Positions 32,855 through 42,247 of a DNA stretch of 64,000 nt are shown here, piece by piece. The notes under the pieces are model-generated. The model did no database searches and had not been told where the DNA came from. It saw only the letters and a list, made by a program, of their open reading frames with translations. The position numbers and the translations under genes were made by a program. Position 1 is the first letter of the stretch; each line of letters begins with the position of its first letter. The stretch is from Myxococcales bacterium (GTDB taxonomy: Bacteria; Myxococcota_A; Polyangia; Haliangiales; Haliangiaceae): contig JADKKI010000014.1 of the NCBI GenBank assembly GCA_016720595.1, positions 124,001 to 188,000 of the forward strand. The letters are read 5' to 3'.

Positions 32855-33904
32855 ATGGATGTGGCGCTCGTGAGTCAACTGACCCCGCGGCTCATCAACC
32901 TGCAGGGGGACGATCGGTTCGTGCCCACCGAGGTGTTGCGGGGCGCGTACATCCACTACCCGGAGTCGCAGAACCCCTCGGCGCCTCCGTTCGTGAGGCT
33001 CGAGGCCCACGGGCTCGAGATGGGGATCGTGCGCAGCGAGGTTCCCGAGATCGCGCGGGCGATCTCGTCGCTGCTGACGCGCTCGCTGGAGGATGCCAAG
33101 GACGAGCACGGCGGGCACCTGCCAGCGCGGATCGTCGAGCGCGTCCAGCTGGACATCATCTCCCCGCACGGAGTGGCGCACCTGTGGGGCACGGAGGGCC
33201 ATCGCTTCGTGCTCTCGCGCGCGGTGGACAAGACGACGAGCGAGCTGGTCGCCACCATCCTGGTCGCTCGTCGCAAGGGCACGATCTTCTTCTTCACCGG
33301 CCGCTACAACAACGTGCGGCACTCGACGATCGCGGAGACCGTGGACTTCGATCAGCCGGCGGGCACCAATCCCGAGCAGAAGTGGTTCGCCCAGTTCGCG
33401 TTCCCCACGCCGATCCAGTTCAAGCCGGTCGCGTTCCATCACATCGCGAACTTCGTGGTGGCGAAGGAGCATCGCAACAAGCGGCTGTCTCGGTTCTTCC
33501 TCGATGCGTTGCTCGCCAAGTACGCGCGCGATCGGATGGTGGCCAACGGGAGCCCGATCGAGCACTCGCAGTTCCTCCTGTGCGGACGTGGGTTCTGGCA
33601 GATCGGTGATCCGCCGTGGCTGGTGCGCATGGAGCGGCTCGGCTTCGACCTGCGCTGGGGTGCGGAGAGCTTCTTCATCGAGCACGACTGGGCGCCGCTG
33701 CCGGCGATCCACGACGCCGAGGGTCGCGCGATCTCCAACCTCGACTACAACCGATCGTTCCGCCTCCCCGAGCGATACCAGGGCACGCAGCCCGAGCGGC
33801 CATCGCCGTTTCATCTCCTGGAGCGCGTGCCGGAGGTCATCCGCCTCTCGCAAGATCCACGCGCGAAGCTGCAGTACTTCCAGGCGATGCTGCCCTTCAC
33901 ATGA
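32855..33904 (+). CDS. conserved hypothetical protein with GNAT-like segment
   Basis: 349 residues from ATG 32855, chosen because GAGG lies seven bases upstream; ATG 32813 and 32768 are in frame but lack support. A segment near 195-225 (HHIANFVVAKEHRNKRLSRFFLDALLAKYARDRM) looks like the acetyl-CoA loop of GNAT enzymes (V-x-x-x-x-R-x-x-x-L-x-x-x-L-L). The rest has several aromatic-rich strands (GTIFFFTGRYNNVRH; WFAQFAFPTPIQFKPVAF). No family is recognised. Its stop overlaps the ATG of the next gene (ATGA), so the two products are made together. Confidence 0.55.
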   Translation: MDVALVSQLTPRLINLQGDDRFVPTEVLRGAYIHYPESQNPSAPPFVRLEAHGLEMGIVRSEVPEIARAISSLLTRSLEDAKDEHGGHLPARIVERVQLDIISPHGVAHLWGTEGHRFVLSRAVDKTTSELVATILVARRKGTIFFFTGRYNNVRHSTIAETVDFDQPAGTNPEQKWFAQFAFPTPIQFKPVAFHHIANFVVAKEHRNKRLSRFFLDALLAKYARDRMVANGSPIEHSQFLLCGRGFWQIGDPPWLVRMERLGFDLRWGAESFFIEHDWAPLPAIHDAEGRAISNLDYNRSFRLPERYQGTQPERPSPFHLLERVPEVIRLSQDPRAKLQYFQAMLPFT

Positions 33905-34773
33905 ACGACGCGATCGTCAAACGCACCCGCTCGGTCCCCGCCCAGAAGATCGCGGCGTTCACCGGCGAGGGCGCGTATCACGGCTCGACGAAGCCGAGGC
34001 CACAGGCGGTTCGCCCTGCGCCAACGGCGCCCGTCGAGGAGATGCGGCCGACGACGCTCGAGGCCTACGCCGCCCGCGGAGCGCGCCACATCGCGGAGTT
34101 CGACGCGACGTTCCCGAATCGCTACGAGGTGAAGTCGATCCTCCCCGTCCCGACCCAGGACGAGATCCAGGGCGACGGCGTGACGTTCTGCTGGTGCCTC
34201 ATCGATGAGGCGATCGCAGAGGCCGGGCCGTTGACGCGGCGGGTGCTCGAGGAGATGACGAAGCACCTCCGCCGCGACAAGCGCTTCATCTACATCGATT
34301 CGAAGATCCAGTGGTTCGAGCAGGGAGACGTGCCGGTCGACAGCCAGCACTGGCACGTGGACGGGAGCATCGCCGTCCGCGACGAGCGGGTGCAGGCGCT
34401 CGGGCACCGGCTGCTGCACGACATGCGGGCGCGCCTCGACGGTGCTGCGCCGCCGCCGACCTATCTCGCGTATCAGTCGTCCACGCACTGCGCGACGCAG
34501 TTCGCGACAGCGCCACTGTCCGTGCGCATGCCGGAGCTGATCCCGAACTTCGACGAGCTGGATCTGCGGGTGCGCGCGCTCGATCCTGCGTGCGAGCCGC
34601 AGCCGGCGTCCTCGATCGTCGCCTTCGATGGCCTGTCGCTGCACCGCGCGGTCGCCGCGCGCAGCGCCGGGTGGCGCCTGTGGATCCGGTGCAGCGAGAC
34701 CGATCACGAGGTCCGGCTCAATCCGTCGATCGTCGAGTGCTACGGCACCGTGTTCCGCCGCGCGGCCGAGTAG
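33901..34773 (+). CDS. possible 2-oxoglutarate/Fe(II) oxygenase-like protein
   Basis: 290 residues. The possible iron triad is H-x-D at His152/Asp154 (QHWHVDGSIAV) with distal His248 (DGLSLHRAVAARSAGWRLWIRC), followed by Arg259 and Arg263 for the 2-oxoglutarate carboxylate. The 94-residue spacing and the strand-rich surroundings fit the double-stranded beta helix of this superfamily. The first 90 residues are unusual and polar. The gene overlaps the preceding one by 4 bp, so the GNAT-like protein and this one may act on the same small molecule, peptide or protein. The substrate is unknown. Confidence 0.5.
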   Translation: MNDAIVKRTRSVPAQKIAAFTGEGAYHGSTKPRPQAVRPAPTAPVEEMRPTTLEAYAARGARHIAEFDATFPNRYEVKSILPVPTQDEIQGDGVTFCWCLIDEAIAEAGPLTRRVLEEMTKHLRRDKRFIYIDSKIQWFEQGDVPVDSQHWHVDGSIAVRDERVQALGHRLLHDMRARLDGAAPPPTYLAYQSSTHCATQFATAPLSVRMPELIPNFDELDLRVRALDPACEPQPASSIVAFDGLSLHRAVAARSAGWRLWIRCSETDHEVRLNPSIVECYGTVFRRAAE

Positions 34774-34833
34774 CGGCGCCGACCGGGCGTCAGAGGTTGG
34801 TGTCGAAAGCCATCGGCGGTCGAGTGTCGCCGA

Positions 34834-35433
34834 TCATCGGCCAGTTCGGGGCACGGCTGGAAGCTCCACCCAGGCGATGCCGCGCAGGTCGCCTTCGGCG
34901 TAGCCGGTTGCGCGATCGGCGGGATAGCGCGTGGCGATCACCTGCTGCACCTCCGGGGCGAGCGTCGCGCCATGGCAGGACAGGCAGACTGGCTGGATCA
35001 TCAGCGGCTCTGCATACGCGATCCGCCCATCGGCGAGCCGGCGCGCGAAGCTGGTGCCCGCGAGTTTGGTCCCCGCGGTGCGGAGCTCCTCGAAGTGCGT
35101 GAGTGCTTCTGCCTGCCAGCCGGCGGCGAGGTTGGCCGGGTTGCGCGGCTTGCGCGTGGCGCGCCCAACCGTGATGCCGTCACCTGACAGCCCAGCGGCG
35201 ATCGCCGGGGCTTGGATCTGACAGACCTCGATCGCGGCCGGCACGCTGGTGGCCATCGCCTGTGTCAAGGCGGCGATCAGCGTTCGCTTGAGCTCTCCGA
35301 TCGTCGCCTTGCCGCGCGCCAGTTCGGCGGCGCCGACTTCGGTCGCAGGGGCGCTCGCAGCGGTCGTGGAATCCTTCGAGCACGCCACCAACAGCATCAG
35401 CGTCGCGGTGATCGGTCTGAGGGAGCGGTGCAT
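34834..35433 (-). CDS. DUF3365-type heme lipoprotein
   Basis: 199 residues. MHRSLRPITATLMLLVAC is a lipoprotein signal with Cys18 acylated. The mature part matches the DUF3365/Tll0287-like fold: IEVCQIQAPAIA (a Cys that can ligate heme), the RATRKPRNPANLAAGWQAEAL stretch, and a C-terminal CLSCHGA, a classic CxxCH heme site. The tail ATGYAEGDLRGIAWVEL is also family-typical. Such proteins bind one c-type heme in the periplasm and may sense redox state or gases. It converges on the gene ending at 34773 and is divergent from the small secreted protein at 35508. Confidence 0.82.
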   Translation of the reverse strand: MHRSLRPITATLMLLVACSKDSTTAASAPATEVGAAELARGKATIGELKRTLIAALTQAMATSVPAAIEVCQIQAPAIAAGLSGDGITVGRATRKPRNPANLAAGWQAEALTHFEELRTAGTKLAGTSFARRLADGRIAYAEPLMIQPVCLSCHGATLAPEVQQVIATRYPADRATGYAEGDLRGIAWVELPAVPRTGR

Positions 35434-35507
35434 GCGCGCACTATGCCTCGAAACACAGAGGGCCTTCAGCGCTACGGACGCCGCTGGTCCTCGTGTTATG
35501 AGAATCC

Positions 35508-35972
35508 ATGCGAATCACTCAAGGCTTCGTGCTGGTGCTCGGACTCTCGGTGTCGATCTCCACCGCCTTTGCGGGCGGCAAGGCCAAGCCCAAGGCGAAG
35601 GCCAAGGACGCGTGGATCGACGGCACGGTGAGCTACAAGTTCGCCGGTGTCGATCCGAAGTTCGCCACGCCCGAGGAGGCGTGCAAGGCCGGCGTCGACG
35701 ATCTCGCGAAGCACGGCAACAAGAAGACGTTCGTCAGCGCCAAGGACGGCACGACGAGCACGTCGATGAGCTGCGCGGTCAAGGAAGCCGACGGCGGCGC
35801 GACGGATCTGACCAACGTCGTCTCGAAGCTGCTCGACTGCCCGGAGACCACGTCGCCGCGCAGCACCGACAACTCTGGCGAGTTCTCGAAGATGCGCTGC
35901 CACTGCGACGATGCGAAGGGCTGCCCGGCCCCGGCGAAGGCCGCTCCGGCCAAGCCTGCCGCCAAGAAGTGA
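35508..35972 (+). CDS. small secreted protein of unknown function
   Basis: 154 residues with a Sec signal (1-22, ending AFAGG). A Lys/Ala-rich spacer (KAKPKAKAKDAW) leads to about 100 residues with six Cys (EEACKAG, MSCAVKE, LDCPETT, CHCDDAKGC), which probably form disulfides, and an Ala/Lys/Pro-rich tail (PAKAAPAKPAAKK) resembling histone-like or linker tails. No family is recognised. It is likely periplasmic or exported. The next gene starts 35 bp downstream on the same strand. Confidence 0.6.
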   Translation: MRITQGFVLVLGLSVSISTAFAGGKAKPKAKAKDAWIDGTVSYKFAGVDPKFATPEEACKAGVDDLAKHGNKKTFVSAKDGTTSTSMSCAVKEADGGATDLTNVVSKLLDCPETTSPRSTDNSGEFSKMRCHCDDAKGCPAPAKAAPAKPAAKK

Positions 35973-36007
35973 CGCTCGTCGCGGCACGCGTCGGGTAGGA
36001 TCGCGGC

Positions 36008-36868
36008 ATGTGGAAAGCCGCCGTGGTCGTGGTCGCGCTGTGCTCCGTCGCGTACGCGAAGGACCCGCCTGACACACAGGCGATCAAGGCGCTGATCGCG
36101 AGCGAGGCGGCCGCGCTGGAAGAGGGTGGGGATCCCACCGATGCCAAGGTGTTCACGAAGACGGCGCTGTCGTCAGCGCCCGATTCGGACATCTCGGGCA
36201 ACGAGCATGGTGGGTTGCGCGGGATGATCTCCGGATACCTGCTCAAGGTGAAGCCGGGCAAGATCGCCGTCGGGTTCGCTCGCGACGGCGCCTCGGCGTG
36301 GGTCTCGTTCGACGCCACTTCGACGACCGCCTGCGACAGCTGCGAGGCCGCACCGGGCCCTCCGCTGCGGTCGAGCCAGCTCGTCGTCAAGGTCGGCACC
36401 GCGTGGCTGGTGGACACGAGCATCTGGACCATCGGCGTCGTCGACGCGAGGGTCAACAAGGACGCGAAGGCGGGGAAGCAGCGTGCGCTCGAGGCCGTGG
36501 TCGACGCCGACGAGGGCGATGCTTCGGTGCGCGCCGCGCTGACGGCACTGGTGACCAAGGGGTTCGATCCGGCGCTCGCGAAGAACAAGCAGCTGATCGG
36601 CATCGGCAGCGCACCCAAGGAGATCGTCGCGTTCACCAGCCTGGTGCCGTTCTTCAACAAGACCTGGGTCGGCAAGCTCGCGATCAAGGGGCCGGTGTGG
36701 GCGAGGCTCGCGCCGAGCGGCACCACCGCGGTGGCGATGGCCAACGTCTCGCTGACCAAGACCGAGGGCAAGGCGACGTTCGTGGTGCAGTTCCGCTGGT
36801 TCGTGGTGTTCGACAAGGACGCGGCCGGCGCGTGGCAGCCGGTCCACGTCCACTTCGCGGTGACCTGA
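36008..36868 (+). CDS. secreted protein with two NTF2/SnoaL-like halves
   Basis: 286 residues with a signal peptide (ending VAYAK). Residues about 20-140 and 165-286 each look like an NTF2-type domain: an N-terminal helix (DTQAIKALIASEAAALEEG; RAALTALVTKGFDPALAKN), a middle part with GLRGMISGYL, and strands with Trp/Phe near the end (AWVSFDATSTTACDS; ATFVVQFRWFVVFDKDAAGAWQPVHVHFAV). The last strand pattern, W-x-P-V-H-V-H-F, is very like SnoaL/ketosteroid isomerase ends. No catalytic residues are obvious, so a binding role is possible. It lies between two secreted-protein genes. Confidence 0.6.
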   Translation: MWKAAVVVVALCSVAYAKDPPDTQAIKALIASEAAALEEGGDPTDAKVFTKTALSSAPDSDISGNEHGGLRGMISGYLLKVKPGKIAVGFARDGASAWVSFDATSTTACDSCEAAPGPPLRSSQLVVKVGTAWLVDTSIWTIGVVDARVNKDAKAGKQRALEAVVDADEGDASVRAALTALVTKGFDPALAKNKQLIGIGSAPKEIVAFTSLVPFFNKTWVGKLAIKGPVWARLAPSGTTAVAMANVSLTKTEGKATFVVQFRWFVVFDKDAAGAWQPVHVHFAVT

Positions 36869-36905
36869 CGCCCCTACGGCCAAGCTGCACACGTAGACTG
36901 CGTTG

Positions 36906-39761
36906 ATGAAGCGCGGGTGGTGGGGCGGGGGAGTCGTCGTGGTCATCGCGCTCGTGTTGACCTGGTACCTGCTGCATCGCCGCGGCGGTGGGGAGGATGC
37001 GGGGTCGGCCCCGTCAGCAGGATCGGGTTCGTCGTCGGGCCACATCGGAGCGCTGACCCCGATCGCCGCTCCCGCTGCGAACGAGGTGCCGCGCTGGTTC
37101 GCACAGGCGAACGTGCCGGCGAAGCGGATCGCGGGCATCGTGACGTTCCAGGGGGCGCGGGTCGCCGGGGTGGAGGTCCGCCTCACCTCGCGCCTCACGC
37201 GCGCGGGCCGCAGCCAGGAGGTCGTGCGCACCGATGCCACTGGCGCGTTCGATCTCGGAGCGCATCCCGCGGCGGTCTACACGGTGAGCTCCACCGCGGC
37301 GGATCGGGTCGGTGCGCAGCTCGAGATCGATCTCCGCGATCCCACGGCGAAGCCCGCTCCCGATGCCCTCGAGCTGAAGCTGCTCGCCTGCACGGCCTCG
37401 ATCTCGGGCCACGTCTACGATTCCTCCGGCGGACCGATCGAGAAGGCCAAGATCGCGCTCGGTGGAAGCCGTGCCGTCACCGATGCCTCCGGTGCGTATC
37501 GCGTGTGCGCACGCCGGGAGGAAGCGCAGCTCCTCGTCGAGGCCGATGGGTATGCCGGCGTGCGCCTCTCGGTGGAGCCGGCGGGCGAGCTGGTGCGCGA
37601 CGTCATCCTCGTCCCGGAGGCCGTGGTGGTCGGCCGCGTGATCCGCGCCGCCGACAGTGCGCCGGTCCCCGCGGCCACGGTCTACGTCATCCCGGTGTCC
37701 CCGGGGCAAGAGGGCCCAGCGGCGGTCACGGTCACCACGGATGCCGCGGGCCAGTTCCGGGCCGTGGGCGTGATGCCCGGGCCGATCATCGCGATGGCGA
37801 CCGCCGACGGCCTCGGGACCGAGTCCGCGGTTCGCATCACCGTGCTCGTCGGGCAGACGACGCCCGAGATCACGATCCGCGTGTTCCCGACGCTCCGCGT
37901 GAGCGGCACCGTGCGCGGGGCCGGCAAGCCGATCGCCGGCGCCAAGGTGGAGGCCGCGACGCGCTCACCATCACGCCGCTCGGGGGATGCGATCACCCAG
38001 GCGGATGGCTCGTTCACGCTCGAGCAAGTGTGGCCCGGCGACAACATGTTCCTCGTGACGCCGTACGAGGTGGTCTCACCGACGACGATCCCGCTGAAGG
38101 CGGACCGTGACGGCGTGGTGATCGAGGTGGCGATGCTGGCGAAGATCCGCGGGCGAACCCTGCGCGGCGGTCAGCCGGCGCCGAACACGCACATCCAGGT
38201 CAACGGGCCCGAGCTCAACGCGAACATCGTCAGCGATGAGGCCGGCGCCTACGAGATCGGCGGCCTCCGCGCGGGCGCGTACAAGCTGCTCGGGTTCCAC
38301 GACGGGCTGGGCGCGTTCGGTGGGCCACTCGCCGTGGTGGTCGCGGCCGCGGAGACCAAGGACGGCGCCGACATCGAGCTCGAGTTCGGGGCCACGATCA
38401 GCGGCACCATCGTCGATCAGAACGGCAAGCCCGCGTCGGGGGTGTTCATTCGCTATGCGCAACCGAACGGCGATCTCGGCGAGGCCACCACGGCGCTCGA
38501 TGGCTCGTTCCGATGCGGCGCGCTGACGGGGAAGGCCGCGTACTCGCCCGCGGTGTTCCCCGTGCGCGGGCAATCACGCGCGTTTCACTGGGCCGGCGCG
38601 GCACCCGCCGCGATCCCGCTCGCGGATGGCACCTCCCACGTGGAGAACGTTCGTCTCGCGATCCTGCGCGATCACCTGAGCATCCGAGGCACCGTGGTGG
38701 ACTCGGCCGGCGCGCCGGTGCCCGACGTGCGCGTGCGCGCGCAGCCGCTCGATCAACTCGGCACCCCGGAGTTCTCGAGCTGGCTCCCGCTGGCCTCGGC
38801 GGTCACCGACGTCGACGGCGCCTTCGCGATCGCGGATCTCCCCGGCGGGGCGTACGCCCTCCAGGCGCGCGGGGTGGACGGCGCCGAGGCGATCGTCCCC
38901 TCGGTCGAGGCCGGGACCTCGGGCGTCAAGATGGTGGTGCTGCGAACGGCGGGGATCGATGGCACGCTGGTTGGCTTCAGCGACGTGCCCCTGGTCTATG
39001 CCCAGAGTCGCAGCGACACGTCGCGGTTCATCGGGGCGCAGGTCGACGGCACGACGTTCCAGCTCCGTAATCTCGCCCCGGGGAGCTACATGCTGACGGC
39101 GCAGTCGCCGAACGAGGGCGATGCCACGCGCCTCGAGCTCGCGCCCGGGGCCACGGTGAAGGTCACGATGACGAGCCACGGCCGCGGCACGATCGCGGCA
39201 CAGCTGGTGGCGTTCGGTGGCGTCGGCGGGATCCCGACCACCGCGGTCTGCCACGTCGTCGTTCGTGCCGGTGACGTCGCGGGGATCACGAACTGGGATC
39301 CTGCGACGGCGCCGCGTGCGAACGCGCAGGGCATCGTCACGTTCGACCCCGCACCGGCCGGCGACGTGTTCGTGCAGTGCTTCGATCAATCGGGCCGGTG
39401 GTCCGATGGCCAGGTCGCGACCACCGTCCCCGCCGCGGGGCGGGTCACGGTTCAGATCCCGCTGGTTCGATCCACGCTCGCCGAGGTCGCCGGGAACCCG
39501 GGCGAGGTCGGCATCGAGTTCGGCAGCCAGGCGGTGGGCGGCCTGATCGCCGCGGTCGTGAAGGACTCGGCGGCGGCGCGCGCCGGCATCGTCCCCGGCG
39601 ATGCGATCGTCACGATCGATGGCGCCTCGGTCGCGGCCCTCACGCCCGGCGGCATCGCCTACTTGATCGGCAATCACCCGATCGGGACGACGGTCAAGGT
39701 CGGCATCCTGCACGGCGCCGCCACGCGCACCGAGACGCTCGCCGTGGCGTCACCACACTGA
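36906..39761 (+). CDS. large surface protein with carboxypeptidase-regulatory-like repeats and a C-terminal PDZ domain
   Basis: 951 residues. One N-terminal membrane anchor (WWGGGVVVVIALVLTWYLL) and a Gly/Ser-rich spacer are followed by about eight beta-sandwich modules of the carboxypeptidase-regulatory/CnaB type. Examples are RIAGIVTFQGARVAGVEVRL, SISGHVYDSSGGPIEKAKIAL, VVGRVIRAADSAPVPAATVYV, RVSGTVRGAGKPIAGAKVEA, TISGTIVDQNGKPASGVFI and SIRGTVVDSAGAPVPDVRVRA: each G-x-V/I...D...G-x-P-x-x-x-x-x-V. The last 90 residues are a PDZ domain (GGLIAAVVKDSAAARAGIVPGDAIVTIDG). Such proteins are anchored outside the inner membrane and hold other proteins or polymers; the PDZ domain should bind C-termini. 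ATG 36906 is the start; a TTG just upstream is unlikely. Confidence 0.8.
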   Translation: MKRGWWGGGVVVVIALVLTWYLLHRRGGGEDAGSAPSAGSGSSSGHIGALTPIAAPAANEVPRWFAQANVPAKRIAGIVTFQGARVAGVEVRLTSRLTRAGRSQEVVRTDATGAFDLGAHPAAVYTVSSTAADRVGAQLEIDLRDPTAKPAPDALELKLLACTASISGHVYDSSGGPIEKAKIALGGSRAVTDASGAYRVCARREEAQLLVEADGYAGVRLSVEPAGELVRDVILVPEAVVVGRVIRAADSAPVPAATVYVIPVSPGQEGPAAVTVTTDAAGQFRAVGVMPGPIIAMATADGLGTESAVRITVLVGQTTPEITIRVFPTLRVSGTVRGAGKPIAGAKVEAATRSPSRRSGDAITQADGSFTLEQVWPGDNMFLVTPYEVVSPTTIPLKADRDGVVIEVAMLAKIRGRTLRGGQPAPNTHIQVNGPELNANIVSDEAGAYEIGGLRAGAYKLLGFHDGLGAFGGPLAVVVAAAETKDGADIELEFGATISGTIVDQNGKPASGVFIRYAQPNGDLGEATTALDGSFRCGALTGKAAYSPAVFPVRGQSRAFHWAGAAPAAIPLADGTSHVENVRLAILRDHLSIRGTVVDSAGAPVPDVRVRAQPLDQLGTPEFSSWLPLASAVTDVDGAFAIADLPGGAYALQARGVDGAEAIVPSVEAGTSGVKMVVLRTAGIDGTLVGFSDVPLVYAQSRSDTSRFIGAQVDGTTFQLRNLAPGSYMLTAQSPNEGDATRLELAPGATVKVTMTSHGRGTIAAQLVAFGGVGGIPTTAVCHVVVRAGDVAGITNWDPATAPRANAQGIVTFDPAPAGDVFVQCFDQSGRWSDGQVATTVPAAGRVTVQIPLVRSTLAEVAGNPGEVGIEFGSQAVGGLIAAVVKDSAAARAGIVPGDAIVTIDGASVAALTPGGIAYLIGNHPIGTTVKVGILHGAATRTETLAVASPH

Positions 39762-39780
39762 GCAGGTCAGGGCCCTGCGG

Positions 39781-40725
39781 CTACCGATCGAGCGCCGCCG
39801 CGGCCGCGCCGACGATGACCCTGACGTTGGCGACGGCGAACTCGAAGTCGATGTCGGCGAGCGCATCGGCGGTCGACCGCAGGCAGTGATAGTGCGTGTT
39901 CCGGAAGTTGGCCGTGTCGGTGATCATCAGCGCCGGAACATCGGCGTCCCAGAACGGTGCGTGGTCCGATCGCCGGAGCCCATCGATCGATCGCTTGAGC
40001 GGAGCGAGCAGGGAGATGTTCACGATCGGCAGGTGGATCTCGGTCGCCACCTCCTGCAGATCGGCGACGGCCGTGGTCGCGGACTCGTCGTTGACCACGA
40101 GCGCGAAGTCGCCGCGGTAGTCGTTCGCGGCGATCTGCGCGCCCGCATCCGGGAACACGGCCTCGAGCATCGGATCGGTCATCTGCGACATCGGCGCGCT
40201 GCTGCGATACCCGATCATCTCGAACACGAGCGCGAGCACGATCGACTCGCCGGCGGCCTTGGCGCGCGTGACGTACGCGCTGGAGCCGATCAGCCCGCGC
40301 TCCTCCTCGTCCCAGCACGCGACGACGAGCGTGCGATCGTGCGGTTGCAGCGAGAGCACGCGCGCGGCCTCGAGCACCCCCGCGACCCCGGTGCCGTTGT
40401 CGTCGGCCCCCGCGCAGTTCTGGACGCTGTCGTAGTGGGCCGAGACCACGACGCGCTCGGCGGGCTTCGTGGTGCCCGCACGGATCCCGATCACGTTGAC
40501 GCCGGTGGTATAGGCGTGGCGCTCGACCTCGAAGCCGAGCGAGGCGAAGCGATCGGCGCACAGGTCCTGGATCTCCTGCCAGTGCGGTGTCTTCGGGCTG
40601 CGTGGCGCCGCGATCGTGGTGAGGTCGGCCTCGTAGCCGGCGCGTTCGACGAGCGACATCGGCGAGGGTGCCGGGTCCGAGCAGCCGACGGCGCCGGCGA
40701 GCGCGCAGAGGACGAGGCACTTCAT
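39781..40725 (-). CDS. M28 family metallopeptidase lipoprotein
   Basis: 314 residues. The signal ends in the lipobox GAVGC (Cys15). The M28 aminopeptidase metal set is clear: VVVSAHYDSV (His and Asp), CAGADDNGTGVAG (bridging Asp), CWDEEERGLIGS (catalytic Glu and metal Glu), VFEMIGY, and the C-terminal TANFRNTHYHCLRSTADALADI (His). GLRRSDHAPFWDADVPALMITD is also family-typical. It should be an active zinc aminopeptidase on the outside of a membrane, releasing N-terminal amino acids from peptides. It converges on the PDZ protein gene with 19 bp between. Confidence 0.9.
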   Translation of the reverse strand: MKCLVLCALAGAVGCSDPAPSPMSLVERAGYEADLTTIAAPRSPKTPHWQEIQDLCADRFASLGFEVERHAYTTGVNVIGIRAGTTKPAERVVVSAHYDSVQNCAGADDNGTGVAGVLEAARVLSLQPHDRTLVVACWDEEERGLIGSSAYVTRAKAAGESIVLALVFEMIGYRSSAPMSQMTDPMLEAVFPDAGAQIAANDYRGDFALVVNDESATTAVADLQEVATEIHLPIVNISLLAPLKRSIDGLRRSDHAPFWDADVPALMITDTANFRNTHYHCLRSTADALADIDFEFAVANVRVIVGAAAAALDR

Positions 40726-40793
40726 CGCCGCAGTTCTAGCAAGGGCTACGCCCGATCGCGACGCTGCGGCGCGAAAGGCGTTAGAACCAGGGG

Positions 40794-41600
40794 ATGTTTC
40801 GATGGAAGCGGGGCGCTCTCCACGGCCTGTTCGGGTTCGGGCTCGTGGTCGCGGGTGGGCTCGCGTTGTTCCTGGCGACCGATCCGGTCGACCCCGAGAA
40901 AGCCGGCGAGGGGGTGGGGCGGCTGTCGGTGTTCGGGTTCCTGGCCGGGCTCGGCATCAGCTACCTGGTGCAGACCAAGCGCAAGAAGGCCGCGCTTGGC
41001 GTGGTGCTCGCGCTGGTCGCGGGCATCGGAGCGATCGTGGCGGTGGTGGCCACCGCACCTCGAGCGAGGCCGCTGCGCGCGGCAGATCGAGCGCCGCTCG
41101 AGGAGCGCGTGGTCGACGGCCAGCCCCGATTGCGCCATCCAACGTTCGGCTTCTCGATCGCGCGCCCGCCCGCGGCGTACAAGCCGTCGGCGCAGATCAC
41201 GGCGGCGATGGGCGCCGCGACGCAGGATCCAGGGACCGTGGTCTACGGCTATGCGGAGGATCCGCCGACCGGCGCGCTGGTGGTCACGCTGATGGCCGGC
41301 GCGGGCGGGTCACGCACGGACTTCACGCGCTCGATCGCCGGGATCCGACGTGGGCTCGCGGACTCGATGACGCAGCAGTTCGGCAGCGCAGCGAAGCTCG
41401 AGATCCTCCAGGACGATGTCACCGGCGACGACGCGCACCTCGAGGCCCACCTTCATGCGGTCGCGCAGGGCGTACACATCCAGGTGGTCGCGCACGCGAT
41501 CCCGGCCGAGGCTGGGCACGCCGAGGCGATCGTGTCCGTGCTGGTGATCTCGCCCGATCCCGCGACGCTCGCCGACGTGCTGACCAGCTTCCAGCGCTGA
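40794..41600 (+). CDS. membrane protein of unknown function
   Basis: 268 residues. Three hydrophobic segments lie in the first 90 residues (ALHGLFGFGLVVAGGLALFLA; LSVFGFLAGLGISYLV; AALGVVLALVAGIGAIVAVVA), with a basic loop KRKK between the second and third. The C-terminal 175 residues are a soluble alpha/beta domain (RHPTFGFSIARPPAAYKPS; GALVVTLMAGAGG; VSVLVISPDPATLADVLTSF) that resembles DcrB/PsbP-like domains in layout: a strand F-G-F-S-x-x-x-P at the start and a final D-x-x-x-L-x-x-x-F helix. That resemblance is inference. Confidence 0.6.
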   Translation: MFRWKRGALHGLFGFGLVVAGGLALFLATDPVDPEKAGEGVGRLSVFGFLAGLGISYLVQTKRKKAALGVVLALVAGIGAIVAVVATAPRARPLRAADRAPLEERVVDGQPRLRHPTFGFSIARPPAAYKPSAQITAAMGAATQDPGTVVYGYAEDPPTGALVVTLMAGAGGSRTDFTRSIAGIRRGLADSMTQQFGSAAKLEILQDDVTGDDAHLEAHLHAVAQGVHIQVVAHAIPAEAGHAEAIVSVLVISPDPATLADVLTSFQR

Positions 41601-41747
41601 CCAGCAATCCACGCCAAACCTGCGCGTCTGTCGCGCTCGATCGTGCGCCGGGGTGCAGGTTCTGCGCCCCCGGAGACAACGTCGACGACACCACGCACAC
41701 CTGTGGCTGCTGGGCGATGGCACGGTCCCTGCTGCCGCACCTGTGCG

Positions 41748-42245
41748 ATGACTCCGAACCCCGTCGAGAGCACCCCGAACCAGGCCGCGATCGTCACCCA
41801 GATGAAGTTCGCGGCGACCGCCGATCAGGTCTGGCAACGGCTGATGTTCTACGAGCAGCTCGATCAGCGCCCACCGTTCCACCTCCGGATGCTGCTGCCC
41901 GTGCCGATCAAGACGATCGGCGACAAGTCGCACGTCGGAGACGAGGCGCGTTGCCTGTATGAAGGCGGCCACCTGATCAAGCGCGTGACCGAGATCAGGC
42001 CGAACAAGCGCTACGCGTTCGAGGTCACCGAGCAGGAGCTCGAGCTTGGCGGTGGGATGCGGCTGTCCGGTGGCGAGTACGTGCTCGAAGAGAGCTCGCC
42101 CGGCACGACGGAGGTCAAGCTGTCCACGCGCTACCAGAGCCCGCGCCAGCCGCGCTGGCTGTGGCAGCCGATCGAGGCAGCCGTGTGTCACTCGTTCCAC
42201 CGCCACATCCTGCGCGCGATGCGCCGAAGCGTGGAGGCGGGTTAG
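41748..42245 (+). CDS. SRPBCC (START/Bet v 1-like) family protein
   Basis: 165 residues from ATG 41748; a longer frame upstream is not coding-like. TQMKFAATADQVWQRLMFYEQLDQRPPFHLRMLL is the usual first strand and helix, LYEGGHLIKRVTEIRPNKRYAFEVTEQ the central strands, and EAAVCHSFHRHILRAMRRSVEAG the long C-terminal helix that closes the cavity. These domains bind lipids, polyketides or other hydrophobic ligands. The next gene, a DoxX-like protein, begins 2 bp after the stop, and that overlaps the DUF3419 gene, so the three are one operon with a lipid theme. Confidence 0.78.
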   Translation: MTPNPVESTPNQAAIVTQMKFAATADQVWQRLMFYEQLDQRPPFHLRMLLPVPIKTIGDKSHVGDEARCLYEGGHLIKRVTEIRPNKRYAFEVTEQELELGGGMRLSGGEYVLEESSPGTTEVKLSTRYQSPRQPRWLWQPIEAAVCHSFHRHILRAMRRSVEAG

Positions 42246-42247
42246 CG

